This document shows positions 38,308 to 50,301 of a stretch of 64,000 nucleotides of DNA, piece by piece. A model generated the notes under the pieces. That model was not told where the DNA came from, did no database searches, and was given only the letters and a program-made list of their open reading frames with translations. Made by a program: the position numbers and the translations under genes. Source of the DNA: Chiayiivirga sp. (lineage in GTDB: Bacteria; Pseudomonadota; Gammaproteobacteria; Xanthomonadales; Xanthomonadaceae); assembly GCA_022647565.1 (NCBI GenBank), contig JALCLA010000001.1, forward strand, positions 1,054,001 to 1,118,000, given 5' to 3'. Numbering within the stretch: the stretch's first letter is position 1; every line of letters begins with the position of its first letter.

Positions 38308-38574
38308 TCATTCGGGCGAGTAACCCGGCGGCTTGTCCGCGCCTGGGCCGAACAGGAATTTCTCCATCTCCGCCTGCAGGAAGGCGCGCGCCTTCGGATC
38401 GCGCGGCAGCAGGCGGTTCTCGTTGATCAGCATGGTCTGGTGCGCCAGCCATTCGTCCCAGGCGGCCTTGCCGATGTGCTCGAACACGCGCTGGCCGAGC
38501 TCGCCCGGCCAGGGTGCGAAGTCGAGGCCGGCGGTGTCGACCCGGTGCTTGAGGCAGAAAACGGTGCGGGGCAT
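38308..38574 (-). CDS. yggX: YggX-family oxidative damage / Fe2+-trafficking protein
   Basis: 88 residues with the family start [25 protein letters not shown], the conserved Cys7 and [18 protein letters not shown]. Protects Fe-S clusters against superoxide. It follows mutY by five bases on the same strand, the common mutY-yggX pair. Confidence 0.95.
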   Translation of the reverse strand: MPRTVFCLKHRVDTAGLDFAPWPGELGQRVFEHIGKAAWDEWLAHQTMLINENRLLPRDPKARAFLQAEMEKFLFGPGADKPPGYSPE

Positions 38575-38579
38575 GGGAT

Positions 38580-39626
38580 TCAGTCGCTCAGCGTGGCAAG
38601 GAGTTTCCGGATCGGCGCGGGCAGGCCAGTGGCGCCCAGTTCGTGTCGCTCGACCCAGCGCAGGTCGGAATTATCCGCGATCCCGTTCCTGCTGCGTACG
38701 CCAGTCCAGTGCAGGGGCTCGGCCTGCAGGCGGTAGTGGCTGAACACGTGCTCCAGCTCCGCATGCGCGCGCGCGTGGTCGAAGTCGGCATCGCAGTGGT
38801 GCTGCAGCCAGTGGCGGGCGCTGTCGTGGTCGGGTGTTTCCGGCAGGCTCCACAGCCCGGCCCAGACGCCCGTTGGTGGACGTCGCACCAGCAGCACTCG
38901 ACCATCGGCGTCGTGCATGATGAGGAGCACGCAGCGTCGCGTCGGCAGCGGCTTGCCTGGCCTGGATTCGGGCAAGGAGCCGGTGACGCCTTCGATTCGC
39001 GCGACGCATTCGTCCTGCAGTGGACACAGCACGCAGGCCGGATCGCTGCGCGTGCACAAGGTTGCGCCGAAGTCCATGATGGCCTGGGTGTAATCAGCCA
39101 GCCGCGTCGCGGGCAGGTGTGCTTCGCTGCGCTGCCATAGCTGCTTGTCCACCGCGCTCGCGCCGGGCCAGCCGCGCACCCCGTGGAAGCGGCACAGCAC
39201 GCGCTTCACGTTGCCGTCCAGGATCGCGAAGCGCAGTCCATGGGCCTGCGCCAGGATTGCACCGGCGGTGGAGCGGCCGATGCCGGGCAAGGCCGAGAGC
39301 GCTTCGAACTCCGCCGGCAGTTCGCCGTCGTGCCTCTCCACGCAGCGCCTCGCGGCGGCGTGCAGGTTGCGGGCGCGGGCGTAGTAACCCAGGCCCGACC
39401 ACAAGGCCATCACCGTGTCGTGTTCGGCCGCTGCCAGGTCAGGCAGCGTGGGCAGCGCCGCGAGGAAGCGCGAGTAGTACGGCAGGACGGTCTGCACCTG
39501 GGTCTGCTGCAACATGATTTCCGCCAGCCAGACCCGGTACGGCGTGCGCGGGTGCTGCCAGGGCAGGTCGTGGCGACCATGCTGGTCGAACCAGTGCAGC
39601 AGGCGTTCGGCGAACTCAGCGGGCAT
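38580..39626 (-). CDS. mutY: Adenine DNA glycosylase MutY
   Basis: Removes A opposite 8-oxoG. 348 residues from ATG 39626. [18 protein letters not shown], helix-hairpin-helix [13 protein letters not shown], catalytic Asp in [11 protein letters not shown], [4Fe-4S] ligands [17 protein letters not shown], and a C-terminal Nudix-like 8-oxoG recognition domain. It overlaps the upstream AsmA-like gene by 11 bases. Confidence 0.97.
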   Translation of the reverse strand: MPAEFAERLLHWFDQHGRHDLPWQHPRTPYRVWLAEIMLQQTQVQTVLPYYSRFLAALPTLPDLAAAEHDTVMALWSGLGYYARARNLHAAARRCVERHDGELPAEFEALSALPGIGRSTAGAILAQAHGLRFAILDGNVKRVLCRFHGVRGWPGASAVDKQLWQRSEAHLPATRLADYTQAIMDFGATLCTRSDPACVLCPLQDECVARIEGVTGSLPESRPGKPLPTRRCVLLIMHDADGRVLLVRRPPTGVWAGLWSLPETPDHDSARHWLQHHCDADFDHARAHAELEHVFSHYRLQAEPLHWTGVRSRNGIADNSDLRWVERHELGATGLPAPIRKLLATLSD

Positions 39627-40695
39627 CGCCCTTCTCCGCGGGCGGCGTGTCGTCGATCTGCAGGCGCACGCCGCGCAACTCGATGCCACCGAAGTCGAGT
39701 CGATCCGAAGCCAGTTCGCCACGCAGCGGGGGCAAGGGCGTGGTTGCGGGTGCATCCAGCCAAGCGAGCACATTGCCCAGCGTCATCTGACCCGCGAGAT
39801 CGGCATCCTCGCGCGCCAGTCGTACCGCAAGCTTGCCTTGCAGCCGTGCATTGCCGCTGTAGTCGAGGTCGATCCGCACCGGTGAGTCGGCATCGGTGGC
39901 CGGCAGTGGCAGGGCGGGCCAGTGCGCCGGCCACGCGGGCAGGGTGGCGAGCACGTCGAGCTGCAGGCGGTCCGGTGGCAGCAATGCGACGCGGCCTTCG
40001 ACACGCGTTCCCGCGAATCCAGCGGGGCCTTCCCGCAGCTCGAGCTGCATCGGGTCGAGGCGCAGGCCGCCATCGATTTCAGTGGGCGTTGCGAGCAGAT
40101 CGAACGAGAACGCAATGGGCTCGCGCGTGTCGGCTTCGATGCGCCCGCCGGCCTGCAGGTTCACCGCAGCGCCGGTGCGCAGGAAGGGCAGGGACGCATC
40201 GAGCCCGGCAATCGCCCACTGCGCGGCCTGCAGGCGCGCGTCGGTGATTTCGATCGCGGCATCGAAGCGCGGCAGGCGCAGCGGTGCGGGCGGGCCGTCC
40301 TGGCTGCGTGACGACCACCACTGCGACAGTGCCACCGTATCCAGCACCGGAGCCTGCAGGCGCAGGCTGCGCAGCTGGAGGGTGTCACCCTGTAGCGCCG
40401 ACCACGGCACGACGATATCGACCTGCGCGGAGCGGAACACGGCGTTCGTCACGCCCGGTGCGTGCGCCGTCAATCCTTCCAGCTCCAGGTGCAGATCGGG
40501 CCACAGGCCCACGCCGGCGGGTGCGGCGAGCGTGAACGTCAACCCGGTGGCCTGGCTGGCCTGCTGCAGCAGGAAGGCGCTGAGTCGATCGGGATGCAGC
40601 AGGCTGCGCACCCCCCACCACGTGGCAATCCCCAACAACAACACCAGGGCCAGGCGCCACCGCCAGCGACGAGGCTTGCGCGCGGCGGTTCCCAT
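39616..40695 (-). CDS. AsmA-like envelope protein
   Basis: 359 residues: Arg-rich N-terminus, one transmembrane anchor (about 14-31), then a beta-rich periplasmic part with HPDRLSAFLLQQASQATGLTF and VDIVVPWSALQGDTLQLRSL, typical of AsmA-family proteins thought to act in lipid transport or envelope assembly. It is shorter than E. coli AsmA (about 600 residues). Confidence 0.7.
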   Translation of the reverse strand: MGTAARKPRRWRWRLALVLLLGIATWWGVRSLLHPDRLSAFLLQQASQATGLTFTLAAPAGVGLWPDLHLELEGLTAHAPGVTNAVFRSAQVDIVVPWSALQGDTLQLRSLRLQAPVLDTVALSQWWSSRSQDGPPAPLRLPRFDAAIEITDARLQAAQWAIAGLDASLPFLRTGAAVNLQAGGRIEADTREPIAFSFDLLATPTEIDGGLRLDPMQLELREGPAGFAGTRVEGRVALLPPDRLQLDVLATLPAWPAHWPALPLPATDADSPVRIDLDYSGNARLQGKLAVRLAREDADLAGQMTLGNVLAWLDAPATTPLPPLRGELASDRLDFGGIELRGVRLQIDDTPPAEKGDAR

Positions 40696-40697
40696 GG

Positions 40698-41762
40698 TCA
40701 GGCCGCGAGCGACTCCGGCAGCAAGGCGTCGACGAAAGCATGCGGATCGAAGGCCCGCAGGTCGTGCAGGCCTTCGCCCAGGCCGATGTAGCGGATCGGA
40801 ATGCCGAACTCGCGCGCCAGCGCGAACACCACGCCGCCCTTGGCGGTACCGTCGAGTTTGGTCACCACGAGGCCGGTGACGCCGGCGGCGGCGTGGAACT
40901 GGCGCAACTGATTGACTGCGTTCTGGCCGGTGGTGCCGTCGATCACCAGCAGCACTTCGTGCGGCGCGCCCGGATCGAGCTTGGCCAGCACGCGCTTGAT
41001 TTTGCTCAGTTCGTCCATCAGGCCCGACTGGGTGTGCAAGCGACCGGCCGTGTCGGCGATGAGCACGTGCGCGTGGCGCGACTGCGCGGCCTGCAGCGCA
41101 TCGAAGACCACCGAGGCCGAGTCCGCGCCGGAGCCCTGCGCGATCACACCCACGCCATTGCGTTCGCCCCAGGTCTTTAGCTGCTCCACTGCGGCTGCGC
41201 GGAAGGTGTCGCCCGCCGCGAGCAGCACCTGCTTGCGCTCCTCGACGAAACGCTTCGCCAGCTTGCCGATGGTGGTGGTCTTGCCGACCCCGTTCACGCC
41301 CACGGTGAGGATCACGAAGGGGCGTGCGCCGGTGTCGACGTTGAGCGGCTGCGCCACCGGCTCGATCAGGGCGAGCAGGTCCGCGCGCAAGGCGCGCAGC
41401 AGTTCGCCGGCATCGGCGAACTCGCGCTTGTGCATGCGCTGGCGCAAGCCCTCGACCAGCAAGGTGCTGGCCGATACGCCTACGTCGGCGCTGAGCAGAC
41501 AGGTTTCGATCTCGTCGAGCAGGTCATCATCGAGGCGCGGATTGCGCACGAACAACGACGACAATCCGCGCGCGAATCCACTGTTTCGCAGGCGCTCGCG
41601 CCAGCCGGCCTTGCCGGGCGCGGCATCGGGACCCGTGTCCTCGGCGATGGCGCGCGCTGCGTCGCCCGCATCGGCAGCGTCCGGCGCGATCGTGGCCGGG
41701 GTTGCGGCAGGCTCCGCTCCGGCGGGCGCCGGTTGCGGTTTCTTCTTCCAGAAGTTGAGCAT
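40698..41762 (-). CDS. ftsY: Signal recognition particle receptor FtsY
   Basis: 354 residues from ATG 41762 (MLNFWKKKPQ). A short acidic, Ala/Pro-rich N-terminal region, then the NG domain: G1 GVNGVGKTTTIGKLA near residue 165, DTFRAAAVEQLKTWGER, G3 DTAGRLHTQSGLMDEL, TKLDGTAKGG and YIGLGEGLHDLRAFD. Membrane docking GTPase for co-translational insertion. It is divergent from rsmD. Confidence 0.98.
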   Translation of the reverse strand: MLNFWKKKPQPAPAGAEPAATPATIAPDAADAGDAARAIAEDTGPDAAPGKAGWRERLRNSGFARGLSSLFVRNPRLDDDLLDEIETCLLSADVGVSASTLLVEGLRQRMHKREFADAGELLRALRADLLALIEPVAQPLNVDTGARPFVILTVGVNGVGKTTTIGKLAKRFVEERKQVLLAAGDTFRAAAVEQLKTWGERNGVGVIAQGSGADSASVVFDALQAAQSRHAHVLIADTAGRLHTQSGLMDELSKIKRVLAKLDPGAPHEVLLVIDGTTGQNAVNQLRQFHAAAGVTGLVVTKLDGTAKGGVVFALAREFGIPIRYIGLGEGLHDLRAFDPHAFVDALLPESLAA

Positions 41763-41840
41763 GGAGACGCGTGGAATGTCGCAGAATGCGCGGATGGTAG
41801 CATCGCGACAATTGCCCGCCCCTGAAGTCGGAGTCGCCGC

Positions 41841-42970
<1,130 letters not shown>

Positions 42971-43013
42971 ACGCTGCCCTCACCCAGACACTTTCCATCT
43001 GCGAGGCAACTCC

Positions 43014-43926
<913 letters not shown>

Positions 43927-43965
43927 GGCCGGTCGCATGAGCATTGCCTCGCCAGGGAGATTTCC

Positions 43966-45678
43966 GTGAATTCACGTGTTGCCGTGTTGGGTTGTGGCTT
44001 TCTGTTGCTGCTCGGAGCCGGTATTGGCGTGGCGGCCAGGGAGCAATCCGCCGAGCGCTTGCCACCTGGCGCAGCGATTGCGAGCGCCCACGCATTGGCC
44101 ACCGACGCCGGCTTCGAGACCCTGCGCGCGGGCGGCAATGCCTTCGACGCGGCGGTCGCGGTGTCGGCGGCACTGTCGGTGGTGGAGCCGGTCAGTTCGG
44201 GTATCGGTGGCGGCGGCTTCTTCCTGCTGCACCAGGCGGCCACGAACCGCGACGTGTTCGTCGATGCGCGCGAGACCGCGCCCGCGGCCGCGACACCGGC
44301 GGCCTTCCTCGACAAGGACGGCGAACTGGACCGCGATCGCGCCGAAAACGGGCCTTGGTCGGCCGGTATCCCGGGCTTGCCCGCCGGTCTCGTGCACGTT
44401 GCAAGGAACTACGGGCGATTGCCGCTCAAGACCTCGCTGCGACCCGCCATCCGCCTCGCGCGCGATGGATTTCCGGTCTATGCGCGCCTGGAAGAAGGCT
44501 ATGCGGAGCGACGCGAGGTCATGCAACGCTACCCCGGCACGCGCGCGGTGTTTCTCGCCGACGGCGATGCGCCCACGGTGGGCGAAACCTTCCGCCAGCC
44601 GGACCTGGCCCGCACCCTCGAAGCACTCGCGCGCGAAGGTTTCGACGGCTTCTATCGCGGCAAGGTGGCGGCGCGCCTGATCGCCGGCGTCAAGGCCGAG
44701 GGCGGTGCATGGACCGCGGAGGAAGTGGCGGCGTACCAGGTGCGTGAGCGCGAGCCGATCCGCTTTTGCTACCGGCACTGGAACATCGTCACGGCGCCGC
44801 CGCCGTCCTCGGGTGGCGTGGCCCTGGCGCAGATACTGCAGATGCTCGAAGGCTGGGACCTGGGCACGCTTGAAGGCCCGCAGCGCGCCCACCTCATCGT
44901 CGAGGCGATGCGTCGAGCCTATCGCGATCGCACCTTCTACCTGGGCGATCCGGATTTCGTGAATGTGCCGGTGGCGCGCCTCACCAGCGCCGACTACGCG
45001 GCCGGCCTGCGCGCCTCGATTCATCCGCAACACGCGACCCCGAGTGCGTCGTTCTCCGGCCAGCCGGCACCTCGGGAGGACACCGAGACCACGCACTTCT
45101 CGATCATCGACGCCGAGGGCAATCGGGCCGGCGTGACCCAGACGGTAAACCTCACCTACGGCTCCGGCCTGATCCCGCCCGGCACTGGCGTGCTGCTCAA
45201 CAACGAGATGGACGATTTCGCCCTGCGCCCCGGCACGCCCAACGCCTTCGGGGTGATGGGGTTCGAGGCCAACGCCCCGAAGCCCGGCAAGCGCATGCTC
45301 AGTTCGATGTCGCCCAGCTTCATCGAATCGGACGACCGGATCGCCGTGATCGGCTCGCCCGGTGGCAGCACCATCATCACCCAGGTGCTGCTTGCGATCC
45401 TGGGCTATGACGATGGCCTGGGTGCACAGCAGGTCGCAGCATTGCCGCGCTTCCATCACCAGTGGTGGCCGGACGCGATCATGCTGGAGCCCGATGCCTT
45501 CGACACCGGGGCGCGCCAGGCGCTGGAGGCCATGGGTCACAAGGTGTCGGTGCGACCGGATGCCTGGGGCAATCTGCAGACTGTGTTGTGGGACCGCAAG
45601 GCCAATGCCTTGTCGGGCGGCACCGACCCGCGCAACCCGGTGGGCAAGGCTGCGGTCGAACTGACGGTGGAGCGCTGA
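43966..45678 (+). CDS. ggt: Gamma-glutamyltransferase
   Basis: 570 residues with a signal peptide, so periplasmic. Ntn-hydrolase that self-cleaves before Thr375 in TTHFSIIDAEGNR. Donor-site motifs GSGLIPPGTGVLLNNEMDDF, MLSSMSPSF and GSPGGSTIITQV follow. Hydrolyses or transfers the gamma-glutamyl group of glutathione. Confidence 0.95.
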   Translation: MNSRVAVLGCGFLLLLGAGIGVAAREQSAERLPPGAAIASAHALATDAGFETLRAGGNAFDAAVAVSAALSVVEPVSSGIGGGGFFLLHQAATNRDVFVDARETAPAAATPAAFLDKDGELDRDRAENGPWSAGIPGLPAGLVHVARNYGRLPLKTSLRPAIRLARDGFPVYARLEEGYAERREVMQRYPGTRAVFLADGDAPTVGETFRQPDLARTLEALAREGFDGFYRGKVAARLIAGVKAEGGAWTAEEVAAYQVREREPIRFCYRHWNIVTAPPPSSGGVALAQILQMLEGWDLGTLEGPQRAHLIVEAMRRAYRDRTFYLGDPDFVNVPVARLTSADYAAGLRASIHPQHATPSASFSGQPAPREDTETTHFSIIDAEGNRAGVTQTVNLTYGSGLIPPGTGVLLNNEMDDFALRPGTPNAFGVMGFEANAPKPGKRMLSSMSPSFIESDDRIAVIGSPGGSTIITQVLLAILGYDDGLGAQQVAALPRFHHQWWPDAIMLEPDAFDTGARQALEAMGHKVSVRPDAWGNLQTVLWDRKANALSGGTDPRNPVGKAAVELTVER

Positions 45679-45679
45679 T

Positions 45680-45696
45680 CCGGACCCAAGGTCCGG
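45680..45696 (+). terminator. Short hairpin terminator after ggt
   Basis: CCGGACC-CAA-GGTCCGG followed by TTTG, directly behind the ggt stop codon. Confidence 0.6.
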
Positions 45697-45747
45697 TTTG
45701 CGCGCGGGCACGGAACTGAGCGCGCTTCGCGCGGCAGGAGCAAGGCG

Positions 45748-46638
45748 ATGAAACTCTGGTCGATTCTCGGCAATTCGCAACGCTTGGATGGTGGCGCGAT
45801 GTTCGGCAATGTCCCTAGGGCGATGTGGGAGCAATGGATTGCGCCCGATGCGCAACACCGCATTGCGCTCGCTTGCCGCGCCCTGTTGGCGAGTCCGCTT
45901 GACGGCAAGACCGTGTTGTTCGAGACCGGCATCGGCGCTTTCTTCGAGCCACGCCTGCGGGAACGCTATGGGGTCGTCGAGGAGCGCCACGTCCTGCTCG
46001 ATTCGCTCGCCGCGGCCGGGTTCACGCACGAGGCCGTCGACGTGGTGGTGCTCTCGCACCTGCACTTCGATCACGCCGGTGGCCTGCTGGCGGCCTGGGA
46101 GGATGGTCAGCCGGCACGCTTGCTGTTCCCGAACGCGCAGTATCTGGTCAGCGCCGAGTGCTGGCGGCGCGCGCAGCAACCGCATCCGCGCGATCGGGCC
46201 TCGTTCATTCCGGAGTTGACCGGGCTGCTCGAAGCCAGCGGCCGTCTGGAAATCGTGCAAGGCGCACACAGTCGGGCGCTGGGTGACACGGTGCGTTTCC
46301 ACTACAGCGACGGGCATACGCCGGGCCTGATGCTGGCCGAGATCGTGGGCGAGGCGCGTGCCGATGGCGCGCGCCACGGCGGCCTCGTGTTCTGCGCCGA
46401 CCTGATCCCGGGCCGGCCCTGGGTGCACCTGCCCGTGACCATGGGCTACGACCGCAACCCCGAACTTCTGATCGACGAGAAGCGCGTCTTCCTCGAAGAC
46501 AAGCTGGCGCGCGACGTGCACCTGTACTTCACCCACGACAGCGAATGTGCGCTGGCGCGCGTCACCCGCGATGCCAAGGGTCGCTTCGGTACCGAACACG
46601 AGGTGCCCGGGCTGCATGCGCGGGCGCTCGTGGCCTGA
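45748..46638 (+). CDS. MBL-fold metallo-hydrolase
   Basis: 296 residues. Metal site [10 protein letters not shown] (HxHxDH) near residue 110, [20 protein letters not shown] with the third His, FCADLIPG with the bridging Asp, and a late His in YFTHDSE. The family includes glyoxalase II, lactonases and Zn-dependent hydrolases of many kinds; the substrate is not readable. No signal peptide. Confidence 0.85.
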   Translation: MKLWSILGNSQRLDGGAMFGNVPRAMWEQWIAPDAQHRIALACRALLASPLDGKTVLFETGIGAFFEPRLRERYGVVEERHVLLDSLAAAGFTHEAVDVVVLSHLHFDHAGGLLAAWEDGQPARLLFPNAQYLVSAECWRRAQQPHPRDRASFIPELTGLLEASGRLEIVQGAHSRALGDTVRFHYSDGHTPGLMLAEIVGEARADGARHGGLVFCADLIPGRPWVHLPVTMGYDRNPELLIDEKRVFLEDKLARDVHLYFTHDSECALARVTRDAKGRFGTEHEVPGLHARALVA

Positions 46639-46715
46639 GTCCATTCGCGCCGGTCACAGTCATCGCCCTGTCTTGTCCTTTTCGCACCATGCGTGCTTCC
46701 TGCCGGAGTTGTGCC

Positions 46716-47144
46716 ATGCCCAAGTCGATCTTGTTTGCCCTTGCCCTGTTCGCCACCTCAGCGGCGCAGGCCGAAAACGCACACCACTTCGGTGTCGAGA
46801 TGCCGGCCGGCGCGGCGCTGTCGATCGCTGCGGCCAAGCCCGACGCGAAGACCGCGACACCGCAGAAGTATTCCGGACGCATCGTCGAGGTCTGCCAGAA
46901 GAAGGGCTGCTGGGCGATGCTCGAGGAGGGCGGTGTGGCAGCGCGGGTGATGATGAAGGACTACGCCTTCCTGTTGCCCACCGACCGCCGCGGCGCGGCC
47001 GTGGTGTACGGCACCCTGATCGAGAAGCAGCTGGACGAGAAGACTGCCCGTCACCTCGCCGAGGACGCCGGTCGCGAGGCGACGAATGCGCCTTCGAGCG
47101 AGCTGCGCATCGAGGCGCTGGCGGTGGACTTCGTGGAGGGCTGA
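46716..47144 (+). CDS. Exported DUF4920-like protein
   Basis: 142 residues with signal peptide MPKSILFALALFATSAAQAE. The mature part has YSGRIVEVCQKKGCWAMLEE with two Cys and VMMKDYAFLLPTD, the DUF4920 pattern (an OB-like periplasmic domain of unknown function, possibly binding metal through the Cys pair). It ends one base before the next gene. Confidence 0.75.
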   Translation: MPKSILFALALFATSAAQAENAHHFGVEMPAGAALSIAAAKPDAKTATPQKYSGRIVEVCQKKGCWAMLEEGGVAARVMMKDYAFLLPTDRRGAAVVYGTLIEKQLDEKTARHLAEDAGREATNAPSSELRIEALAVDFVEG

Positions 47145-47145
47145 G

Positions 47146-48342
47146 ATGGAAGGCTTCGAACGCGTCGTGTCGCAGGGCTGGCTCGGTCGCCTGGGTGGCG
47201 CGTTCAAGGGCCTGTTCGCGGGTGCCATCCTGTTGCTGGTGGCCCTGGGCCTGCAGTTCTGGAACGAGGGCCGCACGCTCAAGCGCGATGCGGCCCTGGC
47301 CGAGGCGCGTGCGACCGTACAGGTCGTTGCGGAAGCGCGCCCCGATGCTTCGCTCGATGGCCGCCTGGTGCATGTGAGTGGCGAAGCCGCAGCAACCGAT
47401 GCGGTAACCGACGAAGAGTTCGGCGTGCGGGTGCCGGCGCTGGCGCTGCGGCGGCGCGTCGAGATGTACCAGTGGCAGGAAAAGCGCGAACGGCGCGAAG
47501 AATCGCAGGCGGGCGGCGGCACCCGGAAGGTGACGCAGTACCGCTATGAAATGCGCTGGGACGAGGACCTGATCGATTCCAGTCGCTTCGAACAGCGCTC
47601 CGGGCACGAGAATCCGCGCGCCTTGCCCTATGCCAGCCAGACCCGGCGCGCCGCCGGCGTGAGCCTCGGCGGATACACGCTGGCGCCGGCAGTGGCACGG
47701 GAGATTGGAGGCTGGGAACACATTCCCGCGGCCCAGGTCGAGCTGCCTCCGAATCTGGCTGCGAGTTTCCGTGCGGAAGAACGCTGGTTCGTGTCCAGCA
47801 GCGATGTCGGCAAACCGATGGTGGGCGACGTGCGGGTGCGTTTCGAGCGCGTGCCGGCCGGCACCGTCAGCGTGATTGCGCGGCAGCAGGGCACCAACCT
47901 GGTGCCGCACTCCAGCGCGGACGGCGCCGAGCTTTTGCTGGTGGATCGCGGCCAACTTGGCGCCAGCGCGATGTTCGATGCGGCGGGAACGCGCAACTCG
48001 CGCGCTGGCTGGCTGTTGCGTGGCGTCGGATTCGCCCTGGCCTTCGTCGGCTTCACCCTGCTGTTCCGCCCGTTGGTGGTGCTGGCGGATGTCATGCCCC
48101 TGTTCGGGCGCCTCGCCGGGATGGGCAGTGCCATCGTCGCGGCGATCTGTGCCGCGTTGACGAGTGCCTTGGGCATCGGCAGCGGTTGGCTCTGGTATCG
48201 GCCCTGGTTGTCGGGATTGATCGTGTTGGCCCTGCTCGCGGCGGGCGCGTGGATCTGGTACCGACGCGATCGCATTGCGGCGGTTCCGCCGCCACCGCCG
48301 GGCCCGATGCCACCGCCGCCGCCGCCAAGAGCGCAAGCATGA
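47146..48342 (+). CDS. TMEM43-family membrane protein
   Basis: 398 residues: one N-terminal membrane segment (about 23-40), a large soluble region (about 45-285) with TRKVTQYRYEMRWDEDLIDSS, and three to four hydrophobic segments (about 290-385) ending in a Pro-rich tail. This is the layout of bacterial relatives of TMEM43/LUMA (DUF1625), an inner nuclear membrane protein in animals. Bacterial function unknown. The stop overlaps the PhoX-like gene. Confidence 0.75.
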   Translation: MEGFERVVSQGWLGRLGGAFKGLFAGAILLLVALGLQFWNEGRTLKRDAALAEARATVQVVAEARPDASLDGRLVHVSGEAAATDAVTDEEFGVRVPALALRRRVEMYQWQEKRERREESQAGGGTRKVTQYRYEMRWDEDLIDSSRFEQRSGHENPRALPYASQTRRAAGVSLGGYTLAPAVAREIGGWEHIPAAQVELPPNLAASFRAEERWFVSSSDVGKPMVGDVRVRFERVPAGTVSVIARQQGTNLVPHSSADGAELLLVDRGQLGASAMFDAAGTRNSRAGWLLRGVGFALAFVGFTLLFRPLVVLADVMPLFGRLAGMGSAIVAAICAALTSALGIGSGWLWYRPWLSGLIVLALLAAGAWIWYRRDRIAAVPPPPPGPMPPPPPPRAQA

Positions 48343-49757
48343 GCACACTCGATGACGACCCGATCCGCGCACAGGCGGCGCGCCGCCGCTTCCTGCGTCA
48401 TGGCGCGGCTCTCGGCGTTACCGGATTGGCGCTGTCGCCGCTGGCGCGAATGCTGGCGCACGCCGGCGAACCGCTCGGCGCGCCTTTCAGTGCCGGCTAC
48501 GGGCGCCTCAAGCCGGTGCGCGACCTCACCACCGGCCTGCCGCTGCTGCGCCTGCCCGAGGGTTTCAGCTACCGCAGTTTCGGCTGGGCGGGCGAACCGC
48601 TGGCGGACGGGACGCCCACGCCACCGGCGCACGATGGCATGGGCATGGTGCGCGTGCGCGGGGATCGGCTCACTCTGATCCGGAACCACGAAGTGGTGCG
48701 GGCCGACGGGGCTTTCGGGCCGAGCGCCTGCCATTACGACTCGCGCTGCGGCGGAGGCACCGTGACCCTGGAGTTCGATGCCGCGAAAGGCGAACCGGGC
48801 GCGGGCCGCGCCTCGCTCTCGGGCACCTTGCAGAATTGCGCCGGTGGCGCGACGCCGTGGAACAGCTGGTTGTCGTGCGAAGAGTTCGTCTCGCGCGCGG
48901 GCCGCGAAGCGCCGTTCAAGTCCGGTGCCACGGTGCTGGAGAAGGATCACGGCTTCGTGTTCGAGGTGCCGGCCGACGGAGTGTCGCGCGCCGAGCCCTT
49001 GCTCGGCCTCGGCCAGTTCCGGCACGAGGCTGCCAGCGTGCACGCGCCGAGCGGCCACGTGTTCCTGACCGAAGACCTGGAACCGGCGGCCGGTTTCTAT
49101 CGATTTGTTCCGAGGAAGAAGGGCGAGCTGCATCGGGGCGGCCGGCTGCAGATGCTCAAGGCCCTGGGCAGCGACGACCTGCGATCCGGGCTGCGCGCCG
49201 GGCAACGTTTCAAGGTGGAGTGGGTCGATATCGAACAGCCCGAAGCCGGCTACGAAGACGACGGCGGCATCCGGGGGGTGCAGAAGCAGGGATTTGCGCA
49301 AGGCGCGGCGCGCTTCACCCGGCTTGAAGGCTGCATCGCCACGACCGGGGAAGTCTTCTTCACCGCAACCAATGGCGGCGACGCCGGCTGCGGCCAGGTT
49401 TTCGCCTACTACCCGGCCAGCTCGGAACTCATGCTGGTGTACGAATCGCCGGATTCCGAGACTCTGGACTACCCCGACAACGTGGTGGTGAGTCCGCGTG
49501 GCGGCTTGCTGATCTGCCAGGACTCCAAGGGCCCGAGCCAGCATCTGTACGGGCTGGCCCGCGGCGGCGAATTGTTTGCCTTTGCCCGCAACAACGTGGT
49601 GCTGGACGGTGGCTGGCGCGGGATCGCCGGGGACTTCCGCACCGCCGAATGGGCAGGCTGCTGCTATTCGCCCGATGGTCGCTGGCTGTTTGCCAATGTC
49701 TACAGCCCGGGATTCACGGTGGCGATCACCGGTCCGTGGCGGGACGGGCTACTCTGA
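48339..49757 (+). CDS. PhoX-family (DUF839) Tat-exported phosphatase-like protein
   Basis: 472 residues with a twin-arginine signal (ARRRFLRHGAALGVTGLAL). PhoX landmarks: IRNHEVV near residue 110, GTLQNCAGGATPWNSWLSCEE near residue 165 (the Cys and Glu of the metal centre), FRHEAASVHA, GCGQVFAY and GCCYSPDGRWLFANV. PhoX enzymes are Ca/Fe-dependent phosphomonoesterases. The overlap with the TMEM43-like gene indicates joint expression. Confidence 0.85.
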   Translation: MSTLDDDPIRAQAARRRFLRHGAALGVTGLALSPLARMLAHAGEPLGAPFSAGYGRLKPVRDLTTGLPLLRLPEGFSYRSFGWAGEPLADGTPTPPAHDGMGMVRVRGDRLTLIRNHEVVRADGAFGPSACHYDSRCGGGTVTLEFDAAKGEPGAGRASLSGTLQNCAGGATPWNSWLSCEEFVSRAGREAPFKSGATVLEKDHGFVFEVPADGVSRAEPLLGLGQFRHEAASVHAPSGHVFLTEDLEPAAGFYRFVPRKKGELHRGGRLQMLKALGSDDLRSGLRAGQRFKVEWVDIEQPEAGYEDDGGIRGVQKQGFAQGAARFTRLEGCIATTGEVFFTATNGGDAGCGQVFAYYPASSELMLVYESPDSETLDYPDNVVVSPRGGLLICQDSKGPSQHLYGLARGGELFAFARNNVVLDGGWRGIAGDFRTAEWAGCCYSPDGRWLFANVYSPGFTVAITGPWRDGLL

Positions 49758-49785
49758 GCGGCATCGACCCAAGGACGACACGCGC

Positions 49786-50175
49786 ATGATCCCCGTGGTG
49801 ACCTCGATTTACGCTGCACTCGCCACGATCCTGGTGCTGGTGCTCGCCGGGCGCGTGGTGGCACTGCGCCGCAGCGGCAAGGTCGGCCTCGGCGATGGCG
49901 GCAACGCCGACCTGACCCAGCGCATCCGGGTGCATGCCAATGCGCTCGAGAACCTGCCGCTCGCGCTGTTCCTGTTGCTGCTGCTCGAACTGCGCGGCAT
50001 TCCGGCGCCCTGGCTGCACGGCCTGGGGGCTGCGCTGCTGGTGGCGCGCGTGTTGCACGCCTGGGGCTTCTCGCGCCGCAAGGGTGTTTCTTTCGGGCGC
50101 TTCGCGGGCACCCTGGCAACCTGGTTGCTGATGCTGCTGATGGCCGCGATGTTGCTGGTGCACTCGCTGCACTGA
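49786..50175 (+). CDS. MAPEG-family membrane protein
   Basis: 129 residues with four hydrophobic segments and the bacterial MAPEG pattern: VVALRRSGKVGLGDGGN, RIRVHANALENLPLALFLLL, ARVLHAWGFSR. The eukaryotic family includes glutathione-dependent enzymes; the substrate here is unknown. ATG 49786, after GACGACACGCGC. Confidence 0.85.
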   Translation: MIPVVTSIYAALATILVLVLAGRVVALRRSGKVGLGDGGNADLTQRIRVHANALENLPLALFLLLLLELRGIPAPWLHGLGAALLVARVLHAWGFSRRKGVSFGRFAGTLATWLLMLLMAAMLLVHSLH

Positions 50176-50248
50176 AGCTGCGGCGAGCGTCGGCTGCCGC
50201 GCCTTCGCAGCGAGGTGCCGACGCCCGGCGAGTGCGATCACCTTGGCT

Positions 50249-50276
50249 CTTGCGCCTTGCGCCTTGCGCCTTGCGG
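50249..50276. repeat. Heptanucleotide tandem repeat
   Basis: CTTGCGC three times followed by CTTGCGG, between the convergent MAPEG and Nudix genes. The 126-bp gap holds no gene that I can see. Confidence 0.75.
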
Positions 50277-50301
50277 CGCCGTGCCCGGAGAACGTGCGGC
50301 G

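Noticed and set aside
43972..46644. A very long open frame (about 890 codons) on the - strand opposite ggt and the MBL hydrolase
   Set aside because: It is antisense to two clearly recognisable genes and results from high GC at third codon positions. The 855-codon frame opposite the DUF1631 gene (53959-56526) is the same effect.
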